The translations under genes were made by a program, and so were the position numbers. 35,035 bases of DNA, taken from assembly GCA_947476305.1 (NCBI GenBank), contig CANJQE010000008.1, positions 1 through 35,035 on the forward strand, in the 5' to 3' direction. Below are positions 27,157 through 34,110 of the stretch, one piece after another. The notes beneath the pieces are model-generated. The model did not search any database. It was not told the origin of the DNA and saw nothing but the letters and a program-made list of their open reading frames with translations. Origin of the DNA: Legionellaceae bacterium (GTDB taxonomy: Bacteria > Pseudomonadota > Gammaproteobacteria > Legionellales > Legionellaceae). How positions within the stretch are numbered: position 1 is the first letter of the stretch; each line of letters begins with the position of its first letter.

Positions 27157-27280
27157 ACAGTAAGAGCGTTCCCCCCCGAATGCTCTACCCCGCTTTCCCC
27201 CTCTTTATGCGGGGTTTATGTTTGAATGTTTCGCATTCAAACAGTTAATTTGCCCCGGTATTAACACCGGGGATTTTTTT
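27150..27280 (+). ncRNA. Candidate small RNA with C-rich loops
   Basis: Four consecutive hairpins are visible. Hairpin 1 (27164-27185) pairs GAGCGTT with AATGCTC around a loop of seven Cs and a G. Hairpin 2 (27187-27215) pairs ACCCCGC with GCGGGGT around a C/T-rich loop of 15 bases. Hairpin 3 (27219-27243) pairs TGTTTGAATG with CATTCAAACA around TTTCG. Hairpin 4 is a Rho-independent terminator. A promoter-like TATAAT lies upstream. No start codon with a ribosome-binding site opens a convincing reading frame within it. The C-rich loops could pair with G-rich ribosome-binding sites of target messages. FinO-domain chaperones bind intrinsic terminators, so RocC (11882-12559) is a plausible partner. 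Whether this is RocR is not shown here. Confidence 0.65.
27253..27280 (+). terminator. Strong Rho-independent terminator
   Basis: CCCCGGT (27253-27259) pairs perfectly with ACCGGGG (27266-27272) around ATTAAC and is followed by A and seven Ts. It lies upstream of the exported DotI-like gene, so it must end a transcript other than that gene's, most simply the small-RNA candidate. Confidence 0.88.
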
Positions 27281-27332
27281 GTCCACAAAAAATAGATACA
27301 CTAAAAACAATTCTTTTTCTGTGAGGCATTTT

Positions 27333-27863
27333 ATGAAGATCAAAATACACTTTTTAGGATTTTTTTTAGCGATTTTTTCTCTTACTAGCTATTCCGCCCC
27401 CGACAATGTAGAACTATTGGTTTGGGCTAATGAAGCCATTGTAACTACATACACATCTAACTATAAGACCTACATGCAAGAGCAAAAGAAAATTGCTCAA
27501 TATTTTACTAGCGATGGTTGGATAGCCTATAGTAAAGCACTCAATGCCTCTAAATTGCCTGCTACGATACAAAGCAATTCTTATGATGTTACTGCTGTTG
27601 CAACAGCACCACCGCAATTGAATATTTTGGATCAAAGCCATTGGACTGTTGTAATGCCTATTTTAGTCCAATATCAAAACCCACAATATCAACAGCAACA
27701 AAACTTAAAAATAATCTTAGGATTTACCTTGGCCTCTACTGGTCAAGGAATACGAGGGTTTGCGATTACCAGCTTACAATCAAAGGTTATAAAACCACCC
27801 TGTCAGTGTGTGAGTACAGAAGAGGAAAACACGCCCCCTACACAAACCGAAAAACAATCATAG
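27333..27863 (+). CDS. Exported DotI/IcmL-like protein
   Basis: This is a 176-residue protein. It starts with a signal peptide (MKIKIHFLGFFLAIFSLTSYSAPD) and then has a single domain of about 130 residues. WANEAIVTTYTSNY, KIAQYFTSDGWIAYSKAL, and SHWTVVMPILVQYQN match the pattern of the periplasmic domain of DotI/IcmL, a core component of the type IVB secretion system. It lacks the long N-terminal cytoplasmic and membrane segment of true IcmL, so it is a stand-alone paralogue. The C-terminus, with CQC followed by Thr, Pro and Glu, is low complexity. The ATG at 27333 is supported by GAGG six bases upstream; the frame is open to 27279, inside the terminator. Its tail overlaps the convergent DUF3592-like gene by 26 bases. 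Confidence 0.72.
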   Translation: MKIKIHFLGFFLAIFSLTSYSAPDNVELLVWANEAIVTTYTSNYKTYMQEQKKIAQYFTSDGWIAYSKALNASKLPATIQSNSYDVTAVATAPPQLNILDQSHWTVVMPILVQYQNPQYQQQQNLKIILGFTLASTGQGIRGFAITSLQSKVIKPPCQCVSTEEENTPPTQTEKQS

Positions 27864-28302
27864 TGAGATGTATCGCAATTAACATGCCTATTACAATGAG
27901 AATACTAGTCAATTTAGTAGGCATCGTCACATCTAAAGCGGACTCTTCAGGGCTATTAGGATTATAATAAACATCGATTTCTAAATGATCTCTATAAGCA
28001 AGAGCCGCTTTATAAGCAATGCCTCGTGAGTATTTACTCGTCGGACTGTTATGAGCCGTATCTAAAAACAAATAATGGCCTTTTAAATTTTGTTCATAAA
28101 CGCAGTATTCATATTCAATTTTGGGCCAAAGGTTGTGTCCCACTTGGACTAAGTTATAACGGGTAACATGTCCTTTAGCCTTTAACCACTCTTGCGCATC
28201 CAGTAAAATTTTCCTGCTTTTCCAAAAGTGCTGAAACATGAGTACTAGAACTGAAAGCCAAGCCAAATCTAAAACAGTCCGTCCAAAATTAAATACCATC
28301 AT
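27838..28302 (-). CDS. DUF3592-like membrane protein
   Basis: The 154-residue protein has an N-terminal membrane helix (TVLDLAWLSVLVLMFQHFW), a soluble domain of about 85 residues, and a C-terminal helix (SILIVIGMLIAIHLTMIVF). In the middle domain, WPKIEYEYCVYEQNLKGHYL and LEIDVYYNPNSPEESAL match the DUF3592 pattern, where a beta-rich domain sits between two helices. Function is unknown for the family. Its 3' end overlaps that of the DotI-like gene, so the two messages are complementary over at least 26 bases. Confidence 0.72.
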   Translation of the reverse strand: MMVFNFGRTVLDLAWLSVLVLMFQHFWKSRKILLDAQEWLKAKGHVTRYNLVQVGHNLWPKIEYEYCVYEQNLKGHYLFLDTAHNSPTSKYSRGIAYKAALAYRDHLEIDVYYNPNSPEESALDVTMPTKLTSILIVIGMLIAIHLTMIVFRFV

Positions 28303-28397
28303 AATTCGCCTAATTCCTTTAAATTTAAAGTATAAAACTATTTATATAAGAATGTTAAAAATCAAAGAGGAAATCTCGCAAAATAAATAGCAATAGG

Positions 28398-28403
28398 TAT
28401 AAT
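28398..28403 (+). promoter_or_regulatory. Likely -10 element of the glycine cleavage operon
   Basis: TATAAT lies 34 bases before the gcvT ATG. No convincing -35 is seen at 17-18 bases upstream (CTCGCA). The 135-base region upstream of gcvT shows no glycine-riboswitch-like structure. Confidence 0.5.
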
Positions 28404-28437
28404 CACAAGCATTAAGCAGATAATAAAAGGATTGCCA

Positions 28438-29520
28438 ATGATTGCTAAAACCCCACTTCACGCGACTCACTTGGCTTGTGGCGCGAAAATGGTTGATTTC
28501 CATGGTTGGGACATGCCATTACACTATGGCTCTCAATTAAATGAACATCATTTTGTTCGAAAGGATGCTGGAATATTTGATGTGTCCCATATGACTATTA
28601 TAGATGTTCTTGGTGCAGGTGGCCGCCAATTTCTTCGCAAACTCCTTACTAATGACATTGATCAACTATCACATACCGGTAAAGCTTTATATACCAGTAT
28701 GTGTAATGAGCATGGCGGCATTATTGATGATCTCATTGTTTATCAACGTGCTCCTGATAATTATCGTCTGGTACTTAACTCAGCGACACGCGATAAAGAT
28801 GTGGCTTGGATACGAGACAAGAGTCAAGGTTTTTCGGTAGGTTTACAAGAACGCCCGGAATTAGCCATGGTTGCTGTCCAAGGCCCGCATGCTATTGAAA
28901 AAACAAAAAAAGCATTAAGTGCAGCACAAATTGATGCCATTTCTACTTTAACCCATTTTGAGTGTGTGGATGTAGAAAGTTGGTTTTTTGCACGCACAGG
29001 TTATACCGGAGAAGATGGTTTTGAAATTATTGTTCCTAAAGAAGCAGTAGTGCAATTATGGAAGGATTTAATAATGGCCGGTGTTAAACCTTGTGGTCTT
29101 GCAGCGCGCGATACCTTACGTTTAGAAGCGGGCATGTTACTTTATGGGCAAGATATGGATGAAACAACTACTCCTTTAGAATCAGGACTAGCTTGGACCG
29201 TGACTTGGCAACTTGAAGATCGAGGCTTTATCGGAATGGGGGCTTTATTTTCGCAAAAACAACAAGGCCTAGCCCGTAAAGTGGTTGGTCTTACTTTATT
29301 AGATAAAGGCATTATGCGACAAGGACAGAAGGTTATTATTGAACAGTGTGCAGACGGTATTATAACCAGTGGAACCTACTCACCGACCTTAGAAAAATCC
29401 ATTGCTTTAGCCAGAGTTCCTGTTGGTGTTGGTGAGCAAGTCATGGTAGACATACGCGGCAAGTTAGTTCCTGCCAAAGTAGGTAAACCACGTTTTGTCA
29501 AAAATGGGAACGCTATCTAA
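28438..29520 (+). CDS. gcvT: Glycine cleavage system T protein (aminomethyltransferase)
   Basis: This enzyme releases ammonia from the aminomethyl-lipoyl arm of the H protein and passes the one-carbon unit to tetrahydrofolate. The protein has 360 residues. Conserved segments include MVDFHGWDMPLHY near residue 20, AGIFDVSHM near 45, RTGYTGEDGFEI near 190 and the CGLAARDTLRLEAGMLLYGQD segment near 220, which carries folate-contacting residues. I chose the ATG at 28438 with AAAAGG upstream; TTG two codons earlier is the only alternative. gcvH follows 35 bases after the stop. Confidence 0.95.
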   Translation: MIAKTPLHATHLACGAKMVDFHGWDMPLHYGSQLNEHHFVRKDAGIFDVSHMTIIDVLGAGGRQFLRKLLTNDIDQLSHTGKALYTSMCNEHGGIIDDLIVYQRAPDNYRLVLNSATRDKDVAWIRDKSQGFSVGLQERPELAMVAVQGPHAIEKTKKALSAAQIDAISTLTHFECVDVESWFFARTGYTGEDGFEIIVPKEAVVQLWKDLIMAGVKPCGLAARDTLRLEAGMLLYGQDMDETTTPLESGLAWTVTWQLEDRGFIGMGALFSQKQQGLARKVVGLTLLDKGIMRQGQKVIIEQCADGIITSGTYSPTLEKSIALARVPVGVGEQVMVDIRGKLVPAKVGKPRFVKNGNAI

Positions 29521-29555
29521 GCCGAAATTACAATAATAAAATATAGGATATAGAA

Positions 29556-29933
29556 ATGACTGATTTAAAATATACTAAAACCCATGAGTGGCTAAAAGAA
29601 GAGCAAGACGAAGTCATTATTGGCATAACCGATCATGCACAACAACTTTTAGGTGATATGGTTTTTGTTGAGCTTCCAGAACTTGGCGATACAGTCAATG
29701 CCGGTGATGAATTAGGCGTTGTCGAGTCGGTAAAAGCAGCCTCTGATTTTTATGCGCCTGTGGCTGGCGTAGTAACCGCCGTCAATGAAGCCGTAGTTGC
29801 TGAGCCTTCTATAGTAAATAGTGATCCCCTCCATGCAGGTTGGTTAGTAAAATTAAAACCCAGTCATCCTGAAGAGCTTAAGAGCTTACTAACTGCCGAA
29901 CAATACCAAAACGAGATAGCTGAGGAAGAATAA
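29556..29933 (+). CDS. gcvH: Glycine cleavage system H protein
   Basis: This lipoyl carrier shuttles the aminomethyl group among the P, T and L proteins. The protein has 125 residues. The lipoylated lysine is Lys60 in [18 protein letters not shown], the canonical motif. [20 protein letters not shown] at the N-terminus and [10 protein letters not shown] near the C-terminus match the family. AGGA lies upstream of the ATG. gcvPA begins one base after the stop, within the same operon. Confidence 0.97.
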   Translation: MTDLKYTKTHEWLKEEQDEVIIGITDHAQQLLGDMVFVELPELGDTVNAGDELGVVESVKAASDFYAPVAGVVTAVNEAVVAEPSIVNSDPLHAGWLVKLKPSHPEELKSLLTAEQYQNEIAEEE

Positions 29934-29934
29934 T

Positions 29935-31305
29935 ATGCCTTATATTCCACACACTCCAGATGATACCCAAAAAATGCTGAACGCCATTGGGGTTGATGAG
30001 TTACAAACCTTGTTTGATGAGATTCCTTCCTCCTTGCAATATGCAGGCTTTCAAAATATGCCTGAAGGTCTTAGCGAAATGGACATGCTTAAAGACGCTC
30101 ATTATCTAGCCAATAAAAATCGCAATGGGACCTGTTTTATAGGCGCTGGGTGTTATGAGCATCATATCCCTGCAGCGGTGTGGGATATAGCCTCTCGCGG
30201 TGAGTTTTTAACCTCCTACACTCCTTATCAAGCTGAAGCCAGTCAGGGAACGTTACAGCTCCTTTATGAATACCAAACCATGATTTGTGAACTGACTGGT
30301 ATGGAAGTATCGAATGCCTCGATGTACGATGGGGCAACTGCACTCGCTGAGGCAGTATTAATGGCTGTACGTGTTAATAAACACAGTAAGAGTAATAGAG
30401 TACTTATAGCAGGAACGATACATCCTTTTTATATAGAAACTATTGAAACCATAGTACGTAATCAGCATATTGAATTAATTACACTTCCTTTTGATGCACA
30501 AGAAGGAATAACGGCTCTTGCTGCTTTGGAGCAATACAATAACGAAGATATTACTGCTTTAGTTATTGCCCAACCGAATTTTTTTGGTTGTTTAGAGCAA
30601 GTGGATCAATTAACTGATTGGGCACAAGCTCATCAGGTGATTAGTGTAGCCTGCGTAAATCCAGTTTCTCTTGCCTTAGTAAAACCACCGGGTCTTTGGG
30701 GGAATAAAGGTGTAGATATTGCTTGTGGTGAAGGACAACCTTTAGGTTCTCCCATGGCTTCAGGCGGCCCTTATTTTGGTTTTTTGAGTACGCGCATGAC
30801 CCATGTTCGCCAAGTACCTGGTCGAATTATTGGTCGTACTGTGGATAAAGATGGAAAAACTGGCTTTAGTCTTACTTTACAAGCTCGTGAACAACATATA
30901 AGGCGTGCCAAAGCAACATCCAATATCTGCACGAATCAAGGCTTATTAGTTACTGCAGCAACCATTCATATGAGCTTGCTAGGCGCTGAAGGCTTACGGC
31001 AGGTCGCCTCACAATGCCATCAAAATACCCATGAATTAGTAGAGGCTTTAACGGAAATTGACGGTGTTGAACTAGTATTCAATGCGCCTTATTTCCATGA
31101 GGCACTTCTTAAACTTAATTATCCGGTAGAAAAAGTACTACATCAGCTTGCTGATGCAGGGATTGCTGGAGGTTATGCGCTCGCTGAACATTATCCTCAA
31201 CTTGGTGATACTCTTTTGGTTTGCGCTACAGAAATGAGAACAGTCAAGGAGATTGCTCAATTTACCAAGGCCTTAAATGCTATTATGACTCAGCGAGGTA
31301 ACTAA
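29935..31305 (+). CDS. gcvPA: Glycine dehydrogenase (decarboxylating) subunit 1
   Basis: This is the N-terminal half of the split P protein, which decarboxylates glycine and loads the H protein. It has 456 residues, as in other two-subunit systems. YIPHTPDDTQKMLNAIGVDE at the start, GAGCYEHHIPAAV, FLTSYTPYQAEASQGTLQLL, and SNASMYDGATALAEA are typical of GcvPA. It lacks the PLP lysine, which is carried by GcvPB. It starts directly after gcvH with its ribosome-binding site (GAGGAAGA) inside gcvH. Its stop shares one base with the ATG of the YciI-like gene that splits gcvPA from gcvPB. Confidence 0.96.
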   Translation: MPYIPHTPDDTQKMLNAIGVDELQTLFDEIPSSLQYAGFQNMPEGLSEMDMLKDAHYLANKNRNGTCFIGAGCYEHHIPAAVWDIASRGEFLTSYTPYQAEASQGTLQLLYEYQTMICELTGMEVSNASMYDGATALAEAVLMAVRVNKHSKSNRVLIAGTIHPFYIETIETIVRNQHIELITLPFDAQEGITALAALEQYNNEDITALVIAQPNFFGCLEQVDQLTDWAQAHQVISVACVNPVSLALVKPPGLWGNKGVDIACGEGQPLGSPMASGGPYFGFLSTRMTHVRQVPGRIIGRTVDKDGKTGFSLTLQAREQHIRRAKATSNICTNQGLLVTAATIHMSLLGAEGLRQVASQCHQNTHELVEALTEIDGVELVFNAPYFHEALLKLNYPVEKVLHQLADAGIAGGYALAEHYPQLGDTLLVCATEMRTVKEIAQFTKALNAIMTQRGN

Positions 31306-31613
31306 TGTTTATTATTCAATTAACTTATAAAACATCCCCTAGTGAAGTAGATAAGTACACTCAGGCTCATAGAGAGTTTCTTGATTACTATTATAAACAA
31401 GGATTATTAGTTGCCTCAGGCCCCATGAAACCAAGAACTGGGGGAATTATTATTGCAGCGAGCACGGATAAGGCACATTTAGAATCTGTTTTTAAGCAAG
31501 ACCCCTTTTATTTGGCAGAAATTGCTGATTATCAATTTATTGAATTTACCCCAGTAAAGCACAGGGATGAACTAAAAGAACTTATTCAAAAAACGGAAGG
31601 TAAATTATGTTGA
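31305..31613 (+). CDS. YciI-like protein inserted between gcvPA and gcvPB
   Basis: The 102-residue protein has the small ferredoxin-like fold pattern of the YciI/YCII family. It starts [17 protein letters not shown] and continues with [20 protein letters not shown] (His at residue 22), GGIIIAAS, and the [18 protein letters not shown] segment, which are the usual landmarks. Family functions are poorly defined. The gene overlaps gcvPA by one base and gcvPB by seven bases, so all three are translated as a tightly coupled unit. That position suggests a role tied to the P protein, such as stability or handling of a reactive intermediate, but nothing in the sequence shows this. Confidence 0.8.
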   Translation: MFIIQLTYKTSPSEVDKYTQAHREFLDYYYKQGLLVASGPMKPRTGGIIIAASTDKAHLESVFKQDPFYLAEIADYQFIEFTPVKHRDELKELIQKTEGKLC

Positions 31614-33058
31614 TTTTTGAATTATCTAAACCGGAGCGACAAGCAAAAGCCCAAGCCCCACAAATCAAAAAAACCAAGTATGATATTCCTAGTGAATTAC
31701 AAAGGACTGCTGCCCCTAAATTACCAGCGTGCTCGGAATTACAAGTCGTACGCCATTACACTCGCTTGTCGCGCAAGAATTTTTCTATTGATACTAATTT
31801 TTACCCTTTAGGCTCCTGCACCATGAAGTACAATCCAAGAGGGGTACATAAAGCCGCGTCTATTGCAGGTTTCGCTAATCGCCATCCATTAAATCTTGAG
31901 CAAGAAAGCCAAGGATTTTTAGAAGCCCTTTATCATCTGCAAGATAATATTGCAGAAATCACCGGCATGCCCGGTGTATCACTTACTCCTATGGCAGGTT
32001 CTCAAGGAGAATTTGCTGGAGTTGCTATGATTAGGGCTTATCATCAATCTCGCGGTGATACAGCACGTGATGAAATGCTTATTCCTGATGCAGCTCATGG
32101 TACTAATCCAGCTTCTGCGGTTATGTGTGGCTTTAAAGTAATTGAAATAGCGACCGGTCCTGATGGTGATATTGATTTAGATGAATTAAAAAGTAAATTA
32201 GGCCCAAAAACTGCGGGGATTATGCTAACGAATCCTTCCACCTTAGGACTATTTATGCGGCAAATAAAAGAAATAGCTGCTTTAGTCCATCAAGCTGGAG
32301 GATTATTATACTATGATGGGGCAAATCTCAATGCTATTTTAGGCAAGGTTCGTCCAGGTGATATGGGTTTTGATGTAATGCATCTTAATTTACATAAAAC
32401 CTTCGCCACACCTCATGGCGGCGGCGGGCCAGGTGCAGGTCCTGTAGCTGTTGGTAAACGATTAATACCCTTTATGCCTTTACCGATTGTTAAAAACACT
32501 GAATCAGGTTATCAATGGGCAACTCGCCAAGATTATCCACAAAGTATAGGAAGATTATCCTGCTTTATGGGTAATGCGAGTATCTTATTACGCGCCTATT
32601 TTTATATGTGTGTATTAGGAAAGGAAGGCTTATTACGTGTTTCAGAATATGCCACACTTAATGCCAATTATTTACTTAAAGAATTAAGTAAAGTAGGGTT
32701 CACTCCTGCCTATCCTAAACGTAGAGCCTCTCATGAATTTATTCTCACTTTAAGTCCCGAGAAAAAATCTTTTGGTATTACGGCGATGGATCTTGCTAAA
32801 CGTTTATTAGATTATGGTTGTCATGCCCCTACTACTTATTTCCCTTTATTAGTTCCAGAGTGTCTTCTAATTGAACCTACAGAAACAGAAAGCAAAGAAG
32901 AGTTGGATACGTTTGTGCAGGGAATGAAAAAAATTAGAGAAGAGGCAGCAACTAATCCCCAATTATTGAAAGATGCGCCACATACTCTTCCTGTAAAACG
33001 TCTTGATGATGTAAAAGCAGCAAGAGAATTAAATTTAAATTATTTTGCCCAGGAATAA
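31607..33058 (+). CDS. gcvPB: Glycine dehydrogenase (decarboxylating) subunit 2
   Basis: This is the C-terminal half of the split P protein and carries pyridoxal phosphate. It has 483 residues, the usual GcvPB length. The PLP lysine is Lys264 in [33 protein letters not shown] near residue 65 and [19 protein letters not shown] near 160 are hallmark segments. With GcvPA, GcvT, GcvH and a dihydrolipoamide dehydrogenase (not in this window), it makes the complete glycine cleavage complex, giving methylene-tetrahydrofolate, CO2, ammonia and NADH. It starts within the end of the YciI-like gene. Confidence 0.97.
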   Translation: MLIFELSKPERQAKAQAPQIKKTKYDIPSELQRTAAPKLPACSELQVVRHYTRLSRKNFSIDTNFYPLGSCTMKYNPRGVHKAASIAGFANRHPLNLEQESQGFLEALYHLQDNIAEITGMPGVSLTPMAGSQGEFAGVAMIRAYHQSRGDTARDEMLIPDAAHGTNPASAVMCGFKVIEIATGPDGDIDLDELKSKLGPKTAGIMLTNPSTLGLFMRQIKEIAALVHQAGGLLYYDGANLNAILGKVRPGDMGFDVMHLNLHKTFATPHGGGGPGAGPVAVGKRLIPFMPLPIVKNTESGYQWATRQDYPQSIGRLSCFMGNASILLRAYFYMCVLGKEGLLRVSEYATLNANYLLKELSKVGFTPAYPKRRASHEFILTLSPEKKSFGITAMDLAKRLLDYGCHAPTTYFPLLVPECLLIEPTETESKEELDTFVQGMKKIREEAATNPQLLKDAPHTLPVKRLDDVKAARELNLNYFAQE

Positions 33059-33112
33059 AAATAGAGGAAAGCCTTATATCCTCTAAACAGTGTGCACATC
33101 ATTACATTAAAG

Positions 33113-33203
33113 GTAGGCTGGTGCTGAGCGATAGCGAAGCCCAGCAATGGGAGTGCCGCGACTCAACCTTGCCGGGCTTCGCTTTCGCTCAGCACCAGCC
33201 TAC
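33113..33203. repeat. Long perfect-stem hairpin element, copy E
   Basis: Arms 33113-33142 and 33174-33203 pair over 30 bases with one mismatch. The arm sequence GCTGAGCGATAGCGAAGC resembles extragenic palindromes I recall from Legionella genomes. The 31-base loop has its own nested symmetry (GCAA and TTGC, GAGT and ACTC). It lies between the convergent gcvPB and the Ser/Asn-rich gene, whose stop is 16 bases away. Confidence 0.85.
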
Positions 33204-33218
33204 AGCACAAATCGCCTA

Positions 33219-33842
33219 TTATACTGCCGTGGACACTATAGAACCCACTCCACTGCTAGCACTTACACTAGAGTTATTATTACTAAGATTGTTTACTAAC
33301 TGCCCGAGAAAGTCTTGTAAACTGGAACTGCCATTTGGAGTTGAAGAAGATTGCCCCCCTAATAAACTAACTAAATTATTAAAATCATCTCCTAATTTTT
33401 TATTAGTCGCTGAATTAGAGGAATTATCTGAACTGAGGGAACTGATTAAATTCTGTAAATTAGAAATTAAATTATTATAGCCATTACCATTGCTTGAACC
33501 AGCAACTCCACTAGCAGAATTAGCATTAGAGCTGTTATCTTGCTCAGCCCCAGGCGCTTTTAAGGCTTGAAATAAATCATGCATCAGTGCATGGAGTGCA
33601 TGATGAACAGCATCTGGTCCCCCTTTATCATCAGAATTACCAGTATTTTTAGCAGAACCAGGCGGGGGCGGGGGTGGTAGATTAACGCCTACACTTTTTA
33701 ATGCTTGAAAAACATCCTGCATAAAATTATTAGAATTTGCGGAACTGGAGGTATTTGGTGCTACATTATTTACTGAACTGCCACTAGAACTCATGCCAAC
33801 TGACGCTACCGAAGCGGTGGCACTTATACCAGAGATATTCAT
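33219..33842 (-). CDS. Ser/Asn/Gly-rich low-complexity protein of unknown function
   Basis: I do not recognise this 207-residue protein. It lacks a signal peptide and, from this start, any cysteine. Its composition is rich in Ser, Asn, Gly and Ala. Two related segments, NNFMQDVFQALKSVGVNLPP and LMHDLFQALKAPG, are separated by a polyproline run (PPPPPPG) and an HHALHALMHD stretch. Further short amphipathic units (YNNLISNLQNLI, FNNLVSLLGG, LQDFLGQLVNNL) follow. The composition and cysteine-free, short-helix design recall harpin-like or surface-secreted proteins, without detectable homology here. I chose the ATG at 33842 because AAGGAGT lies six bases upstream; the open frame extends to 33959 without a comparable site. 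Confidence 0.7.
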   Translation of the reverse strand: MNISGISATASVASVGMSSSGSSVNNVAPNTSSSANSNNFMQDVFQALKSVGVNLPPPPPPGSAKNTGNSDDKGGPDAVHHALHALMHDLFQALKAPGAEQDNSSNANSASGVAGSSNGNGYNNLISNLQNLISSLSSDNSSNSATNKKLGDDFNNLVSLLGGQSSSTPNGSSSLQDFLGQLVNNLSNNNSSVSASSGVGSIVSTAV

Positions 33843-34085
33843 TGAGACTCCTTGATTGGCAATTGGTACTGAATACATCCTATAATCAGTGCACCAACAA
33901 GTCGTTCTTTCTCCTTGATCTATGGAGTATGGCTCCATCTGAAGCTTTAGGGAAGCCAAATTGAGTAAATTTTTTGCAAATATTGTTTTTTATGACCATC
34001 TTATTGCACTATCTTACTGTAAAATAAAATAGATCTTCTCCTTCATAAAAGAATATATCCAACAAAATGATATATACTAACCTTA

Positions 34086-34091
34086 TATAAT
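34086..34091 (+). promoter_or_regulatory. Likely -10 element for the EAL-domain gene
   Basis: TATAAT lies 20 bases before the TTG start, so the 5' leader would be only about 13 bases. No clear -35 and no Shine-Dalgarno sequence are seen. Confidence 0.45.
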
Positions 34092-34110
34092 CTAATAATA
34101 AGTACTCAAA

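Larger units (their letters stand above)
26826..27163. other. Divergent intergenic region with MITE-like element
   Basis: This gap of over 300 bases carries the permease promoter region (very AT-rich, TATAAG on the minus strand), the repeat element at 26911-27033, and then A/T-rich DNA leading to the small-RNA promoter. No gene is seen. Confidence 0.6.

Noticed and set aside
28303..28437. Possible glycine riboswitch upstream of gcvT
   Set aside because: The leader after the likely -10 element is only about 30 bases, and the whole gap is AT-rich without the paired aptamer structure expected of a glycine riboswitch.
33121..33480. Plus-strand open frame of 119 codons
   Set aside because: It begins in the hairpin repeat and is otherwise antisense to the Ser/Asn-rich gene, whose repetitive codons leave the opposite strand open and Leu/Glu-rich.
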